A DNA stretch of 64,000 bases, from positions 744,001-808,000 of the forward strand of contig NZ_CP101740.1 of NCBI RefSeq assembly GCF_024496245.1. The letters are read 5' to 3'. Positions 21,805 through 30,485 of the stretch are shown here, in pieces. The stretch is from Sphingomonas qomolangmaensis. Its GTDB lineage: Bacteria > Pseudomonadota > Alphaproteobacteria > Sphingomonadales > Sphingomonadaceae. The number at the start of each line of letters is the position of its first letter. Position 1 is the first letter of the stretch. The notes beneath the pieces are model-generated. The model worked only from the letters and a program-made list of their open reading frames with translations. It was not told the DNA's origin and did not search any database. The position numbers and the translations under genes are program-made.

Positions 21805-23025
21805 ATGATGGCTACCGCACCCAAGATCGACTCAGCGACCGACCCGATGGCGACGTTCCGCGGCGAGGCGCGCGCGTGGCTGGCGGCGAACTTTCCGCCC
21901 GAGTTGAAGGGCAAGGAAAACCCGATGTCGGCGGTCGATGGCCCCGACGAAGCAGGCGACGCCGAACGCCGCTGGAAGGCGGCGATGGGCGACAAGGGCT
22001 GGGGGGTGCCGACCTGGCCGAGTCAATATGGCGGCGGCGGGCTCAGTCGGGGCGAGGCGCGCGTGCTGCAGGAAGAGATGGCGCGCGCGGGAGCGTGGAA
22101 CCCGATCGGCGGGATGGGGGTGATGATGTTCGGCCCCACGCTGCTCGAATATGGCAGCGAGGCGCAGAAGGCCGAGCATATCCCCGCGATCGCGCGCGGC
22201 GAGGTGCGCTGGTGCCAGGGCTATTCCGAGCCCAATGCCGGATCGGACCTCGCCAATATCCAGACCTCGGCGATCGATGCCGGCGACCATTATATCGTCA
22301 ACGGGCAGAAGACGTGGACGTCGGGCGGGCAATGGGCCGACAAATGCTTCGCGCTGGTGCGCACCGACAAGAGCCACAAACATGCCGGCATCAGCTTCCT
22401 GCTGATCGACATGGACGCACCGGGGGTCGAGACCAAGCCGATCCGGCTGATCTCTGGCCAGTCGCCCTTTTGCGAGACCTTCTTCACTGAGGTGAAGGTG
22501 CCCAAGGCCAATCTGGTCGGCAACGAAGGGCAGGGCTGGGAAATCGGCACCCGGCTGCTCCAGCATGAGCGTTCGAGCCTGTCGAGCGGCGGCAGCGCCA
22601 GCCGGTTGTTCGCGGGAACGCCGCTGGGGCGAATGGCGCTCGACTATCGCGGCGCCGACGACGCCGGACGGCTGAGCGATGCCGATCTGCGCACGCGGAT
22701 CGTCCGCCACGAAATGGACGTGCGCGCCTTCGCGCTGACGCTGCGCCGCGCCGCGCTCGAATCGAAATCGAATGCGGGGCCGTCGGCGACGTCGTCGATC
22801 ATGAAGAATGTCGGCGCGCGCATCACCCAGGACCGCGCCGAACTCGCGATCGAGGTGATGGGGATGCAGGGCTTGGGCTGGGAAGGCGAGGGGTTCAGCG
22901 AGGACGAACTCGCGCAGACCCGGACCTGGCTGTGGGGCAAGGCGGTGTCGATCTATGGCGGATCGACCGAGATTCAGAACAATGTGATCGCAAAGCGTAT
23001 CCTCGGGATGGCCGAGGCGAAATAG
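21805..23025 (+). CDS. Acyl-CoA dehydrogenase (large partner)
   Basis: A FAD-dependent acyl-CoA dehydrogenase of 406 residues. Visible are the flavin and substrate motifs WCQGYSEPNAGSDLANIQTS and GQKTWTSGGQWAD, and the C-terminal YGGSTEIQNNVIAKRILGM. The position of the usual catalytic Glu in YEGT is Gly here (YGGST), as in FadE-type and isovaleryl-type enzymes whose base lies elsewhere. The start follows AGGAGAGGC; ATGATG offers two equivalent starts. A second, shorter acyl-CoA dehydrogenase follows after a 100-base repeat-containing gap, suggesting a two-subunit enzyme. Confidence 0.94.
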   Translation: MMATAPKIDSATDPMATFRGEARAWLAANFPPELKGKENPMSAVDGPDEAGDAERRWKAAMGDKGWGVPTWPSQYGGGGLSRGEARVLQEEMARAGAWNPIGGMGVMMFGPTLLEYGSEAQKAEHIPAIARGEVRWCQGYSEPNAGSDLANIQTSAIDAGDHYIVNGQKTWTSGGQWADKCFALVRTDKSHKHAGISFLLIDMDAPGVETKPIRLISGQSPFCETFFTEVKVPKANLVGNEGQGWEIGTRLLQHERSSLSSGGSASRLFAGTPLGRMALDYRGADDAGRLSDADLRTRIVRHEMDVRAFALTLRRAALESKSNAGPSATSSIMKNVGARITQDRAELAIEVMGMQGLGWEGEGFSEDELAQTRTWLWGKAVSIYGGSTEIQNNVIAKRILGMAEAK

Positions 23026-23039
23026 GCCGCGAGGCGTCG

Positions 23040-23111
23040 CCCCGGCGAAAGCTGGGGCATCGAGGTAATGAGGCGCGCGCTTGCGGCGCGAGGCCCCAGC
23101 CTGCGCTGGGG
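23040..23111. repeat. Inverted repeat of the CCCCAGCGAAAGCTGGGG family
   Basis: Arms 23040-23058 and 23093-23111 pair over 19 positions with 3 mismatches. Each arm is itself a small hairpin (CCCCGGCGAAAGCTGGGG; CCCCAGCCTGCGCTGGGG). It sits between the two acyl-CoA dehydrogenase genes. A nearly perfect copy of the same family lies at 58391-58470. Confidence 0.75.
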
Positions 23112-23125
23112 TAATGGAGGGTGAC

Positions 23126-24199
23126 ATGGCAATTCTAAGCGAAGACCAGACAATGCTGCGCGACATGGCGCGCGAATGGGCTGACAACGAAGCGCCGGTG
23201 GCGGTGTTTCGCAAGACCCGCGATGCCGCGCCGCCCGAGGGCTATGACACCGCGCTGTGGCGGGCGCAGGCCGAAATGGGCTGGGCCGGCGTGTTGGTGC
23301 CCGAAGCGCATGGCGGCGCGGGGATGGGGTTCCTGTCGCTCGGGCTGGTGCTCGAACAGCTCGGCCGCAACCTCGTCGCCTCGCCGCTCGCCGCGACCGC
23401 GGCGGCGACCAGCGCGCTGATGCTCGGCGGATCGCAGGCGCAGCAGGCCGAATGGCTGCCGCGGATCGCCGCGGGCGAAATCGTCGCGACGCTGGCAATC
23501 GACGAAGGGCCGCATTTCACGCCTGATCGAATCGCCACCCGTATCGAAGCCGGCCAGCTCAGCGGCACCAAGGCGTTCGTCGCCGAGGGCGACAGCGCGA
23601 CGTTGTTCGTGGTTGCTGCCACCGATGGGCTGTATCTGGTGACGGGCGAGCAGGGCGTTACCCGCAACACCCGCAAGCTCGCCGATGCGCGAAGCCATGC
23701 CGAGATCGTCTTCACCGACGCTCCCGCGCAAAAGCTGCCCGAAGGCGGCGGGCAGCTGTTGCGCCAGGTCACCGATCGCGCCGCCGCCGCCACCGCCGCC
23801 GAGATGCTCGGCATGGCGGAGTCGGCGTTCGCCCAGGTCAACGACTATCTCAAGCAGCGCGTCCAGTTCGGTCAGCCGCTGTCGACCTTCCAGGCGCTGC
23901 AGCATCGCATGGCCAAGATGTTCACCGAACTCGAGCTGATGCGATCGGCGGTCGAGGGTGCGCTCGAGGCGATCGATGCCAAGCGTTCGGATGTCGACCA
24001 GGCGGTGAGCCTCGCCAAGGCGATCGCGGGTGACACGCTCAACCTCGTCAGCCGCGAGATGGTGCAGCTGTATGGCGGGGTCGGCATGACCGACGAATAT
24101 GACGCCGGCTTCTACCTCAAACGCGCCCGCGTGCTCGAGGCGATGTGGGGTAACGCCGCATGGCACCGCGAGCGCTTCGCAAAGCTGAACGGCTACTGA
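23126..24199 (+). CDS. Acyl-CoA dehydrogenase (short partner)
   Basis: A 357-residue member of the acyl-CoA dehydrogenase family. The N-terminal helical domain (SEDQTMLRDMAREWADNEAP, WAGVLVPEAHGGAGMGFLSL) is clear. The middle beta domain is short and weakly conserved, and the C-terminal helices end in MVQLYGGVGMTDEYDAGFYL. Start at 23126, preceded by TGGAGGGTGAC, not at 23081 inside the repeat. Paired short and long genes of this kind can form heteromeric dehydrogenases in actinobacterial sterol pathways; whether that holds here is inference. Confidence 0.88.
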   Translation: MAILSEDQTMLRDMAREWADNEAPVAVFRKTRDAAPPEGYDTALWRAQAEMGWAGVLVPEAHGGAGMGFLSLGLVLEQLGRNLVASPLAATAAATSALMLGGSQAQQAEWLPRIAAGEIVATLAIDEGPHFTPDRIATRIEAGQLSGTKAFVAEGDSATLFVVAATDGLYLVTGEQGVTRNTRKLADARSHAEIVFTDAPAQKLPEGGGQLLRQVTDRAAAATAAEMLGMAESAFAQVNDYLKQRVQFGQPLSTFQALQHRMAKMFTELELMRSAVEGALEAIDAKRSDVDQAVSLAKAIAGDTLNLVSREMVQLYGGVGMTDEYDAGFYLKRARVLEAMWGNAAWHRERFAKLNGY

Positions 24200-24310
24200 G
24201 CGCCATCGGTTGTCGAACGCAACTTTTAGGAATTGGGGTATGGTGCGTTGCGGCGATGGTAATTCCGCAACATACCCTTGGGAATGGTCGCGCTAACGCT
24301 AATCATCGTC

Positions 24311-24338
24311 TTGACGCTCGGCTTCAGCTGGGCTTAAT
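24311..24338 (+). promoter_or_regulatory. Candidate promoter of the TonB receptor/MFS operon
   Basis: TTGACG (24311-24316), a 16-base spacer, then CTTAAT (24333-24338). This gives a plausible sigma-70-type pair about 50 bases before the receptor ATG, in the only relatively AT-rich part of the 187-base gap. The same gap holds an imperfect inverted repeat (GGGTATG...TTGCGG against CCGCAACATACCC, 24237-24276). Reading by eye only. Confidence 0.35.
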
Positions 24339-24386
24339 TCGAGCTAACGGTATGCATCGAACGACAGATGCAACCGATCGGAGGAG

Positions 24387-27191
24387 ATGATGATGAAACG
24401 GCAGCTGCTCACCGCCTGTGCGGTCCCCGCGCTCGTCCTGGCATTCGCCAATCCGGCCGTCGCGCAGGACGCCGGGGCGACCGCGACCGAGGCTGGCTCG
24501 ACCACGCAGGACGAGGATCCTTCGCAGGATACTAGCCGCGACATCGTCATCACCGCACAAGGCCGCGCGCAGGCGCTCGCCGACGTGCCGATCGCGGTTT
24601 CTGCGGTAACCTCCGAAAGCCTATTGCTGTCGGGCGCCAATGACATTCGCCAGCTCAACCAACTCGCGCCGTCGTTGCTGGTGTCCTCGACCGGGTCCGA
24701 AGCCAATGGTTCGGCGCGTATCCGCGGCATCGGCACCGTCGGCGACAATCCGGGCCTCGAAAGCTCGGTCGTCACCTTCATCGACGGCGTCTACCGCTCG
24801 CGCTCGGGCATCGGCCTCAACGAGCTCGGCGAGATCGACCGGATCGAGGTGCTGCGCGGACCGCAGGGAACGCTAGGCGGGCGCAACTCGTCGGCGGGCC
24901 TCATCAGCATCGTCAGCAAACGCCCCGAGTTCGAATTCGGCGGCAATGCCGAGGTGACCTATGGCAATTATGATTTCTGGCGGCTTGCCGGCAGCCTGAC
25001 CGGTCCGATCACCCAGACGCTCGCCGCCCGGGTCGATGGCGTGTTCGTCAAGCGCGACGGTTTCTATAACGATCCGGCGAACGGCACGACGATCAACGAT
25101 CGCGATCGCTACTTCGTTCGCGGCCAGTTGCTGTTCCAGCCTACCTCGGACATCGATTTCCGGCTCATCGGCGATTACAGCAAGCGCGACGAAAATTGCT
25201 GCGCCGCGACCTATGTCGACAGCTCGGTCAATCCGTTCATCGGCAACCTCAACAATCCCGCCACCCCGATCACCACCGGGCTGCCGCGCGGTAACAACAT
25301 CATCAACGTGCTGACCGCGCTCGGCCAGAACCCCGCAGCGTTCAACCAGGGCTATAGCCGCGACGTATCGGTGACGCCGGGTCGCGATTATGGCAGCGCA
25401 TCGGAAGACTGGGGCGTGTCGGGCCAGCTCGACTGGCGCTTCGGCGACGTCTCGCTGACCTCGATCACCGCCTATCGCACCTATTATAATTCGCAAGGGT
25501 CGGACGTCGACTACGGCACCCCCGATTTGCTTTACAACGCCAGCGGCGACGGCAATTCGCGGCTGTTCAAGACCTTCACGCAGGAGCTGCGGCTGCAGGG
25601 CAGCCTGTTCGACGACAAGCTCGACTGGCTGGTCGGCGGCTTCTTCCTCGACGAAAAGATCCGGGTGAACAGCAACCTGCGCTTCGGTCGGCAATATGGT
25701 CAGTTCGCTGCTTGCCGGATCATCACCGGTGGCGCGCTTGCGGCACTATATTCGCCGACCAGCCCCGGCTGCGTCGCCCCCGGCATCGGCCCGGCGACGC
25801 TCACCGCCGCAGGCAGCCGCGACATCGCCGCGGGCTTTGCGCGGCTGAGCACGCTCAGCGACCTCGGTTCGGCGGGCGAAACCTATCGCCAGGACACGCG
25901 CAGCTTCGCCGCGTTTACCCACAACATCGTCCACCTCACCGACACGCTCGATCTGACGTTGGGGCTTCGCTACACCGACGAGCGCAAGCGCTTCTCGGCG
26001 TCGTTCAACAACGACAATACCGTCTGCACCTTCCTACAATCGACGGTGTCGGACGAAGCTTTCGGCCCGACCTCGACCGCCACGCAGCGCGCGCTTGGCC
26101 AGGCGCTGCTCGGGCTTGGCTGCCAGGGCAACTCGACCGCCGAGTTGAACGGCGTCAGCGTCGAAGACGAGCGCAACGAAAGCGAATTCACCGGCACCGC
26201 GGTATTGTCGTGGAAGGCCACCGACGATCTGCTGCTGTATGGCAGCTTCACGCGCGGCTATAAGGCGGGCGGTTTCAACCTCGATCGATCGGCACTCAAA
26301 CTTCCGGTGCAAACCTTCGCCTCGCTGGGCGGCGTGCAGGCGCTTACCGGCAACCTTCAGTTCGACCCCGAGACGGTGAACGCCTTCGAGGTCGGCGCGA
26401 AATATTCGACCGGTCCGTTCAGCCTTTCGGTCGCGGGCTTCCGCCAGGAGTTCAAAAACTTCCAGCTCAACACCTTCGACGGTACCGTCTTCATCGTTCA
26501 GAACGTCAACGGCTGCACCGAAGAGCTGAACGGTGCCGATCGCGACCAGAGCAAGTTCACCGCCGCTGCCAATTACAGCGCCACCGCCGCGGCGACCGGC
26601 GCGTGCGACACCGACAATCTGGGCTATGGGGTGCTCGCACAGGGCGTCGAGCTCGAGGCGCAACTCGCGCCGATCCGCGATCTGCGTATCGCGGTGGGGC
26701 TGACCTATGCCGACACCAAGTTCCGTGACAACCTGGTCGGCAATGATCGCGGCCAGCCGCTCAACCAAGCGCTGCGCAAGCTGCCCGGCGACAATCTGTC
26801 GAACGCGCCCGAGATCGTCGCGACTTCGTCGGTCGCCTGGACCCCCGACATCGGCAGCAGCGGGCTGTCGGGTCTGTTCTATATCGATGGCCGCCTCTCG
26901 GACGATTACAACACCGGGTCGGACCTGTTCCCGCAAAAGGAACAGGACAGCTTCTTCCTGATCAACGCGCGCGTCGGCATTCGCGGGCCCGACCAGCGCT
27001 GGGCGGTCGAGCTCTGGGCGCAGAACCTGCTCGACAAGGATTATGCACAGGTCGCCTTCAACTCGCCGTTCCAGGAAGGCGCGGCCAACGCCGCGTTCCA
27101 GGATCCGCAATATCCCGGCGGGCGGCAGATCTTTTCGCAGTTCCTCGCCGAACCGCGGACCTATGGCGTGACGCTTCGCGGCAGCTTTTGA
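24387..27191 (+). CDS. TonB-dependent receptor
   Basis: A 934-residue outer-membrane active-transport barrel. The Sec signal (MMMKRQLLTACAVPALVLAF, cleavage likely after AVA at residue 26) is followed by a TonB-box-like DIVITAQGRAQ. The plug has RIRGIG, VVTFIDGVYRSR and EVLRGPQGTLGGRNSSAG. A long beta-barrel ends in an aromatic terminal residue (LRGSF). The start has an AGGAGATG site. A Spinster-like MFS permease follows 87 bases on, so the pair may import the same small molecule across both membranes. Substrate not recognisable. Confidence 0.93.
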   Translation: MMMKRQLLTACAVPALVLAFANPAVAQDAGATATEAGSTTQDEDPSQDTSRDIVITAQGRAQALADVPIAVSAVTSESLLLSGANDIRQLNQLAPSLLVSSTGSEANGSARIRGIGTVGDNPGLESSVVTFIDGVYRSRSGIGLNELGEIDRIEVLRGPQGTLGGRNSSAGLISIVSKRPEFEFGGNAEVTYGNYDFWRLAGSLTGPITQTLAARVDGVFVKRDGFYNDPANGTTINDRDRYFVRGQLLFQPTSDIDFRLIGDYSKRDENCCAATYVDSSVNPFIGNLNNPATPITTGLPRGNNIINVLTALGQNPAAFNQGYSRDVSVTPGRDYGSASEDWGVSGQLDWRFGDVSLTSITAYRTYYNSQGSDVDYGTPDLLYNASGDGNSRLFKTFTQELRLQGSLFDDKLDWLVGGFFLDEKIRVNSNLRFGRQYGQFAACRIITGGALAALYSPTSPGCVAPGIGPATLTAAGSRDIAAGFARLSTLSDLGSAGETYRQDTRSFAAFTHNIVHLTDTLDLTLGLRYTDERKRFSASFNNDNTVCTFLQSTVSDEAFGPTSTATQRALGQALLGLGCQGNSTAELNGVSVEDERNESEFTGTAVLSWKATDDLLLYGSFTRGYKAGGFNLDRSALKLPVQTFASLGGVQALTGNLQFDPETVNAFEVGAKYSTGPFSLSVAGFRQEFKNFQLNTFDGTVFIVQNVNGCTEELNGADRDQSKFTAAANYSATAAATGACDTDNLGYGVLAQGVELEAQLAPIRDLRIAVGLTYADTKFRDNLVGNDRGQPLNQALRKLPGDNLSNAPEIVATSSVAWTPDIGSSGLSGLFYIDGRLSDDYNTGSDLFPQKEQDSFFLINARVGIRGPDQRWAVELWAQNLLDKDYAQVAFNSPFQEGAANAAFQDPQYPGGRQIFSQFLAEPRTYGVTLRGSF

Positions 27192-27278
27192 GCCCGCGTG
27201 ACACCGGCGGTTCGGGGGAGCCGCCGGTGTCGAACCTCAGGGGGCAATCAAGCAGGGTGCGAGCAACAAGGACGACGC

Positions 27279-28580
27279 GTGACCGAACCCCAGACGCTGG
27301 CCGCGCATGCGATTGCCGATGAAAAGGCGATCCGCCGCCGCGGGCTGACGCTCGCGCTGCTCACCACCACCTATTTCTTCAGCTACATGGATCGCCAGAT
27401 CCTCGCGATCCTGCAGGAGCTGATCAAGGCCGACCTGCAGCTAAGCGATACCCAGCTCGGCCTGTTGTCCGGCTTGGCGTTCGCCTTGTTCTACGCGACG
27501 CTCGGCATCCCAGTCGCGCGGCTGGCCGATCGGTTCAACCGCAAGAACATCGTCGCGCTGAGCCTTGCCGCATGGAGCGCGATGACCGCGGTCGGCGGGC
27601 TCGCGCAGAACTTTACCCAGTTGCTGCTCGCGCGGATCGGGGTGGGGATCGGCGAGGCGGGATCATCGCCGCCGAGCCATTCGATCATCGCCGATCTGTA
27701 TCCGCCCGATCGCCGGGCGGGGGCGATGGGGGTGTTTTCGCTTGGCGTCGTGCTCGGCAGTGCGATCGGCACGTCGGTGGGCGGGCTGGTCGCCGCGGCG
27801 TTCGGCTGGCGCACCGCGATGTACGTCATCGGCATGCCCGGCGTGGTGCTCGCGCTGATCGTCTGGCTGTTCGTCGTCGAGCCGCGTCGCGGCCTGTCCG
27901 ATCCCAACCGTGCGCCCGACGCTGCCAAGGAGCCGATGCCAAGCCTCGCACAAGGGTTCGCGTCGCTCGCCGCGTCGGGGCCGGCGCTGCACCTGGTGGC
28001 CGGCGTCACGCTGACCTCGATGATCGGCTATGGTCTTACCGCCTGGGGGCCAAGCTATATGCAGCGCTCGCTGGGGATCGGGGTGCGCGACATTTCGCTC
28101 TATGTCGCGCTGCCGGGAGGGCTGTTCGGCATCGCCTCGGCGGTGGGCGGCGGCAAGATCGCCGACTGGCTCGCGCGGCGGCATGGGCTGCACGCGCAGA
28201 GCACGATGGTCGCGGTGCTCAAGACGCTCGCGCTGCCCTTCACCTTGGGCTTCTTCCTGTTCGACCAGCCGGTGCTCGCGATCGGGTCCTATTTTCTCTA
28301 TATCCTGTTCGCCAACAGCTATCTCGGGCCGACCTTCGCGCTGATCCAGGGGCTGGCGCCGCTGCGGCTGCGCGCCTTGTGGGCGGCGATCACCTTGCTG
28401 GTGATCAACCTGATCGGATTGGGTGCCGGGCCGACGCTGGTGGGGGTGATCAGCGATCTGTTGAAGCCGAGCTTCGGCGAGGATTCGCTGCGCTGGTCGA
28501 TGATGTTGTTCGCCGCGGTGACGCCCTGGGCGATCTTCCATTATTGGCGCGCGGGGGTGTTGTTGAAGCGCGCGGGCTAA
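27279..28580 (+). CDS. MFS transporter, Spinster-like
   Basis: A 433-residue inner-membrane permease with about 12 membrane segments. The first carries YFFSYMDRQILAILQELIKA and the loop 2-3 motif is ARLADRFNRKN; GIGEAGSSPPSHSIIADLYP is typical of the Spinster-like group found in sphingomonads and Caulobacter. The start is a GTG at 27279 with AAGGACGAC upstream; the open frame reaches back to 27198 but without a good site. Probably cotranscribed with the TonB receptor upstream. Substrate unknown. Confidence 0.9.
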   Translation: MTEPQTLAAHAIADEKAIRRRGLTLALLTTTYFFSYMDRQILAILQELIKADLQLSDTQLGLLSGLAFALFYATLGIPVARLADRFNRKNIVALSLAAWSAMTAVGGLAQNFTQLLLARIGVGIGEAGSSPPSHSIIADLYPPDRRAGAMGVFSLGVVLGSAIGTSVGGLVAAAFGWRTAMYVIGMPGVVLALIVWLFVVEPRRGLSDPNRAPDAAKEPMPSLAQGFASLAASGPALHLVAGVTLTSMIGYGLTAWGPSYMQRSLGIGVRDISLYVALPGGLFGIASAVGGGKIADWLARRHGLHAQSTMVAVLKTLALPFTLGFFLFDQPVLAIGSYFLYILFANSYLGPTFALIQGLAPLRLRALWAAITLLVINLIGLGAGPTLVGVISDLLKPSFGEDSLRWSMMLFAAVTPWAIFHYWRAGVLLKRAG

Positions 28581-28583
28581 AAG

Positions 28584-28727
28584 CCCTCTCCCGTTTACGG
28601 GAGAGGGTTGGGTGAGGGCCTTCTTCTTCTGCCAGCGCTCGGCCGCCCACGGAAGATCCTCACCGCTGCGACTCGGCGCCGCAAGGGCTACCCCAAGTCT
28701 CGCCCCCTCTCCCGCAAGCGGGAGAGG
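28584..28727. repeat. Two CCCTCTCCCG..CGGGAGAGGG hairpins between convergent genes
   Basis: The first hairpin (28584-28607) has perfect 11-bp arms CCCTCTCCCGT/ACGGGAGAGGG. The second (28706-28727) has perfect 10-bp arms CCTCTCCCGC/GCGGGAGAGG. Together they fill the gap between the MFS gene and the convergent nitronate monooxygenase-like gene. They belong to a widespread extragenic repeat type and may terminate both transcripts. Confidence 0.8.
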
Positions 28728-28736
28728 CTACTCCAG

Positions 28737-29723
28737 TTATCCCAGCCGCGCCTTCGCCGCCGCATATTCCGCCGCCAGCCGCTCCACCCGCACCGCCACC
28801 GGCTCGACCCGGTCGACCGCGCCGATCCCCTGGCCCGATCCCCAGATGTCGCGCCACGCCTTGGCCTTGGTATTGCTGCCCGAGCCGAAGTTCATTGCCG
28901 AGGGATCGCTCGCGGGGAGATTATCGGGGTCGAGCCCCGCGGCCTCGATCGAGCTGCGCAAATAGTTGCCGTGGATGCCGGTGAACAAATTGGTGTAGAC
29001 GATGTCGTGCGCATGGCCCTCGACGATGCCCTGTTTGTATTCGTCGGCGGCGCGCGCCTCGGTGGTCGCGATGAAGGGCGAGCCGATATAGGCGAGGTCG
29101 GCGCCCATCGCCTGCGCCGCGAGTACCGCGCCGCCATTGGCGATCGCCCCCGATAGCGCGATCGGCCCGTCGAACCAGGCGCGGACTTCCTGGGTGAAGG
29201 CGAAGGGGTTGAGCCGGCCGGCATGGCCGCCAGCACCAGCGCACACCAGGATCAGCCCGTCGGCGCCCTTTTCTACCGCCTTGTGCGCGAACCGGTCGTC
29301 GATCACGTCGTGGAGCGTGATCCCGCCCCAGGCGTGGACCGCGGTGTTGAGTTCGGCGCGCGCGCCGAGCGAGGTGATGACGATCGGCACCTGCCATTTG
29401 GCGCAGGTTTCGAGATCGGCCTCGAGCCGGTCGTTGGACTTGTGGACGATCTGGTTGACCGCGAACGGCGCGGCGGGGCGGTCGGGATGCTCGCGGTTCC
29501 ACGCCGACAGCGCCTCGGTGATCTGGTGGAGCCACTCGTTCAGCTCGCTTTGCGGCCGCGCGTTGAGCGCGGGGAACGATCCGACGATCCCCGCTTTGCA
29601 CTGTGCGATAACGAGCTCGGGACCCGAGATGATGAAGAGCGGCGAGCCGATGATCGGCAGTGCCAGGCGATCGAAGAGCGGGGGTAGGGCCATGGCGCCG
29701 AACATAGCCATGGTGGGTTTCAT
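28737..29723 (-). CDS. Nitronate monooxygenase family protein (NPD-like)
   Basis: An FMN-dependent TIM-barrel protein of about 328 residues. Visible blocks: FDRLALPIIGSPLFIISGPE, ALNARPQ, VNQIVHKSNDRLEADLE, ADGLILVCAGAGGHAGRLNPF with the phosphate-binding Gly/His stretch, and LSGAIANGGAVLAAQAMGAD. It resembles 2-nitropropane dioxygenase-type enzymes that oxidise alkyl nitronates. The start is uncertain: ATG at 29723, 29711, 29705 or 29693. Longer frames upstream run through a repeat and are unlikely coding. Confidence 0.87.
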   Translation of the reverse strand: MKPTMAMFGAMALPPLFDRLALPIIGSPLFIISGPELVIAQCKAGIVGSFPALNARPQSELNEWLHQITEALSAWNREHPDRPAAPFAVNQIVHKSNDRLEADLETCAKWQVPIVITSLGARAELNTAVHAWGGITLHDVIDDRFAHKAVEKGADGLILVCAGAGGHAGRLNPFAFTQEVRAWFDGPIALSGAIANGGAVLAAQAMGADLAYIGSPFIATTEARAADEYKQGIVEGHAHDIVYTNLFTGIHGNYLRSSIEAAGLDPDNLPASDPSAMNFGSGSNTKAKAWRDIWGSGQGIGAVDRVEPVAVRVERLAAEYAAAKARLG

Positions 29724-30094
29724 CGCGCAACTGGAATGAAGGGGAGGGGGTGCGCTGAATTGGTTTGGACGGCTCATCGCCCCCCCGGCCGCCGTTCCTG
29801 CAATCCTCGCCCGCCAGGGGGAAGGGACCGCCGCGTAGCGGTGGTGCAGGGGGCAGACTCGAGCGGCCCGATGGTGATCCGCCCCCTCCGTCAGCCCTTC
29901 GGGCTGCCACCTCCCCCTGGCGGGGGAGGATGACGCTCTACCGTCACCTTGGCCTTTGCCGGGATTTACGGCCGCCTGCACGCCATGCCCTATGCTGCAC
30001 CGCCTAGTTGAAGCCGCCCCGCGGCGAGCGTACATCCGCCCATGACGGCAACGACCGTCGGACGGCCGGCAACGTCCGGCCTGGCAGGAGAGCA
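29724..30094. other. Divergent 371-base intergenic region
   Basis: Lies between the minus-strand nitronate monooxygenase-like gene and the plus-strand UrcA gene. It holds the inverted repeat at 29803-29931 and small GC-rich palindromes (for example GACGGCCGGCAACGTCCGGCC near 30060). I see no convincing open frame or RNA gene in it. Confidence 0.6.
29803..29931. repeat. Long inverted repeat element with internal hairpins
   Basis: Arms 29803-29823 and 29911-29931 (ATCCTCGCCCGCCAGGGGGA type) pair over 21 positions with 2 mismatches. Inside are CCGCGTAGCGG and CAGCCCTTCGGGCTG hairpins. The overall form, arms about 90 bases apart with internal stems, resembles a miniature mobile repeat of the CCTCCCCCGCCAGGGGGAGG type. 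The flanks are not obviously duplicated. Confidence 0.7.
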
Positions 30095-30439
30095 ATGATG
30101 ATCCGCAGGAAACTGACCGTCGCGTTTCTCGCGACGATGGTGGCATTTCCCGCCACCGCCTTTGCCGTCGACAACGATACCGCGCTTATCCGCGGCGGCG
30201 CCAATACCGTGACGCGGGCGCTGACGGTGCGCACCAACGATCTGAACCTCGACGACCCGCGCGGGCGTGCCGCGGTCGAGCAGCGCGTCCGGCTCGCCGC
30301 GCAACAGGCGTGCGGCCGCGTCGATATGTACGGCCTTCGTCCGCCCGCCGATTACCGTCGCTGCCTCGACCAGTCGGTGTCGAACGCGTTGGCGCAGGTC
30401 ACCACGACCGGCGGTGCAGCCCTGGGCGGCGCCAACTGA
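30095..30439 (+). CDS. UrcA family protein
   Basis: A 114-residue exported protein: Sec signal (RRKLTVAFLATMVAFPATAF, cleaved near AFA), then the UrcA core TNDLNLDDPRGRAAVEQRVR leading into LAAQQACG and a second Cys in YRRCLDQSV. UrcA proteins are typical of sphingomonads and Caulobacter; their role is unknown. The start at 30095 is preceded by CAGGAGAGC. The longer frame to 30008 is unlikely. It converges on the ridA-like gene across a hairpin. Confidence 0.85.
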   Translation: MMIRRKLTVAFLATMVAFPATAFAVDNDTALIRGGANTVTRALTVRTNDLNLDDPRGRAAVEQRVRLAAQQACGRVDMYGLRPPADYRRCLDQSVSNALAQVTTTGGAALGGAN

Positions 30440-30447
30440 CCAGAGCG

Positions 30448-30470
30448 GTGGTCCCGTCCGACGGGACCAC
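30448..30470. terminator. Bidirectional hairpin between urcA-like and ridA-like genes
   Basis: A perfect 10-bp stem GTGGTCCCGT (30448-30457) with ACGGGACCAC (30461-30470), 8 bases after the UrcA stop and 15 before the minus-strand RidA stop. No T-run follows on either strand, so a strict rho-independent function is uncertain. Confidence 0.55.
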
Positions 30471-30485
30471 AGCGTCGGTTGACGG

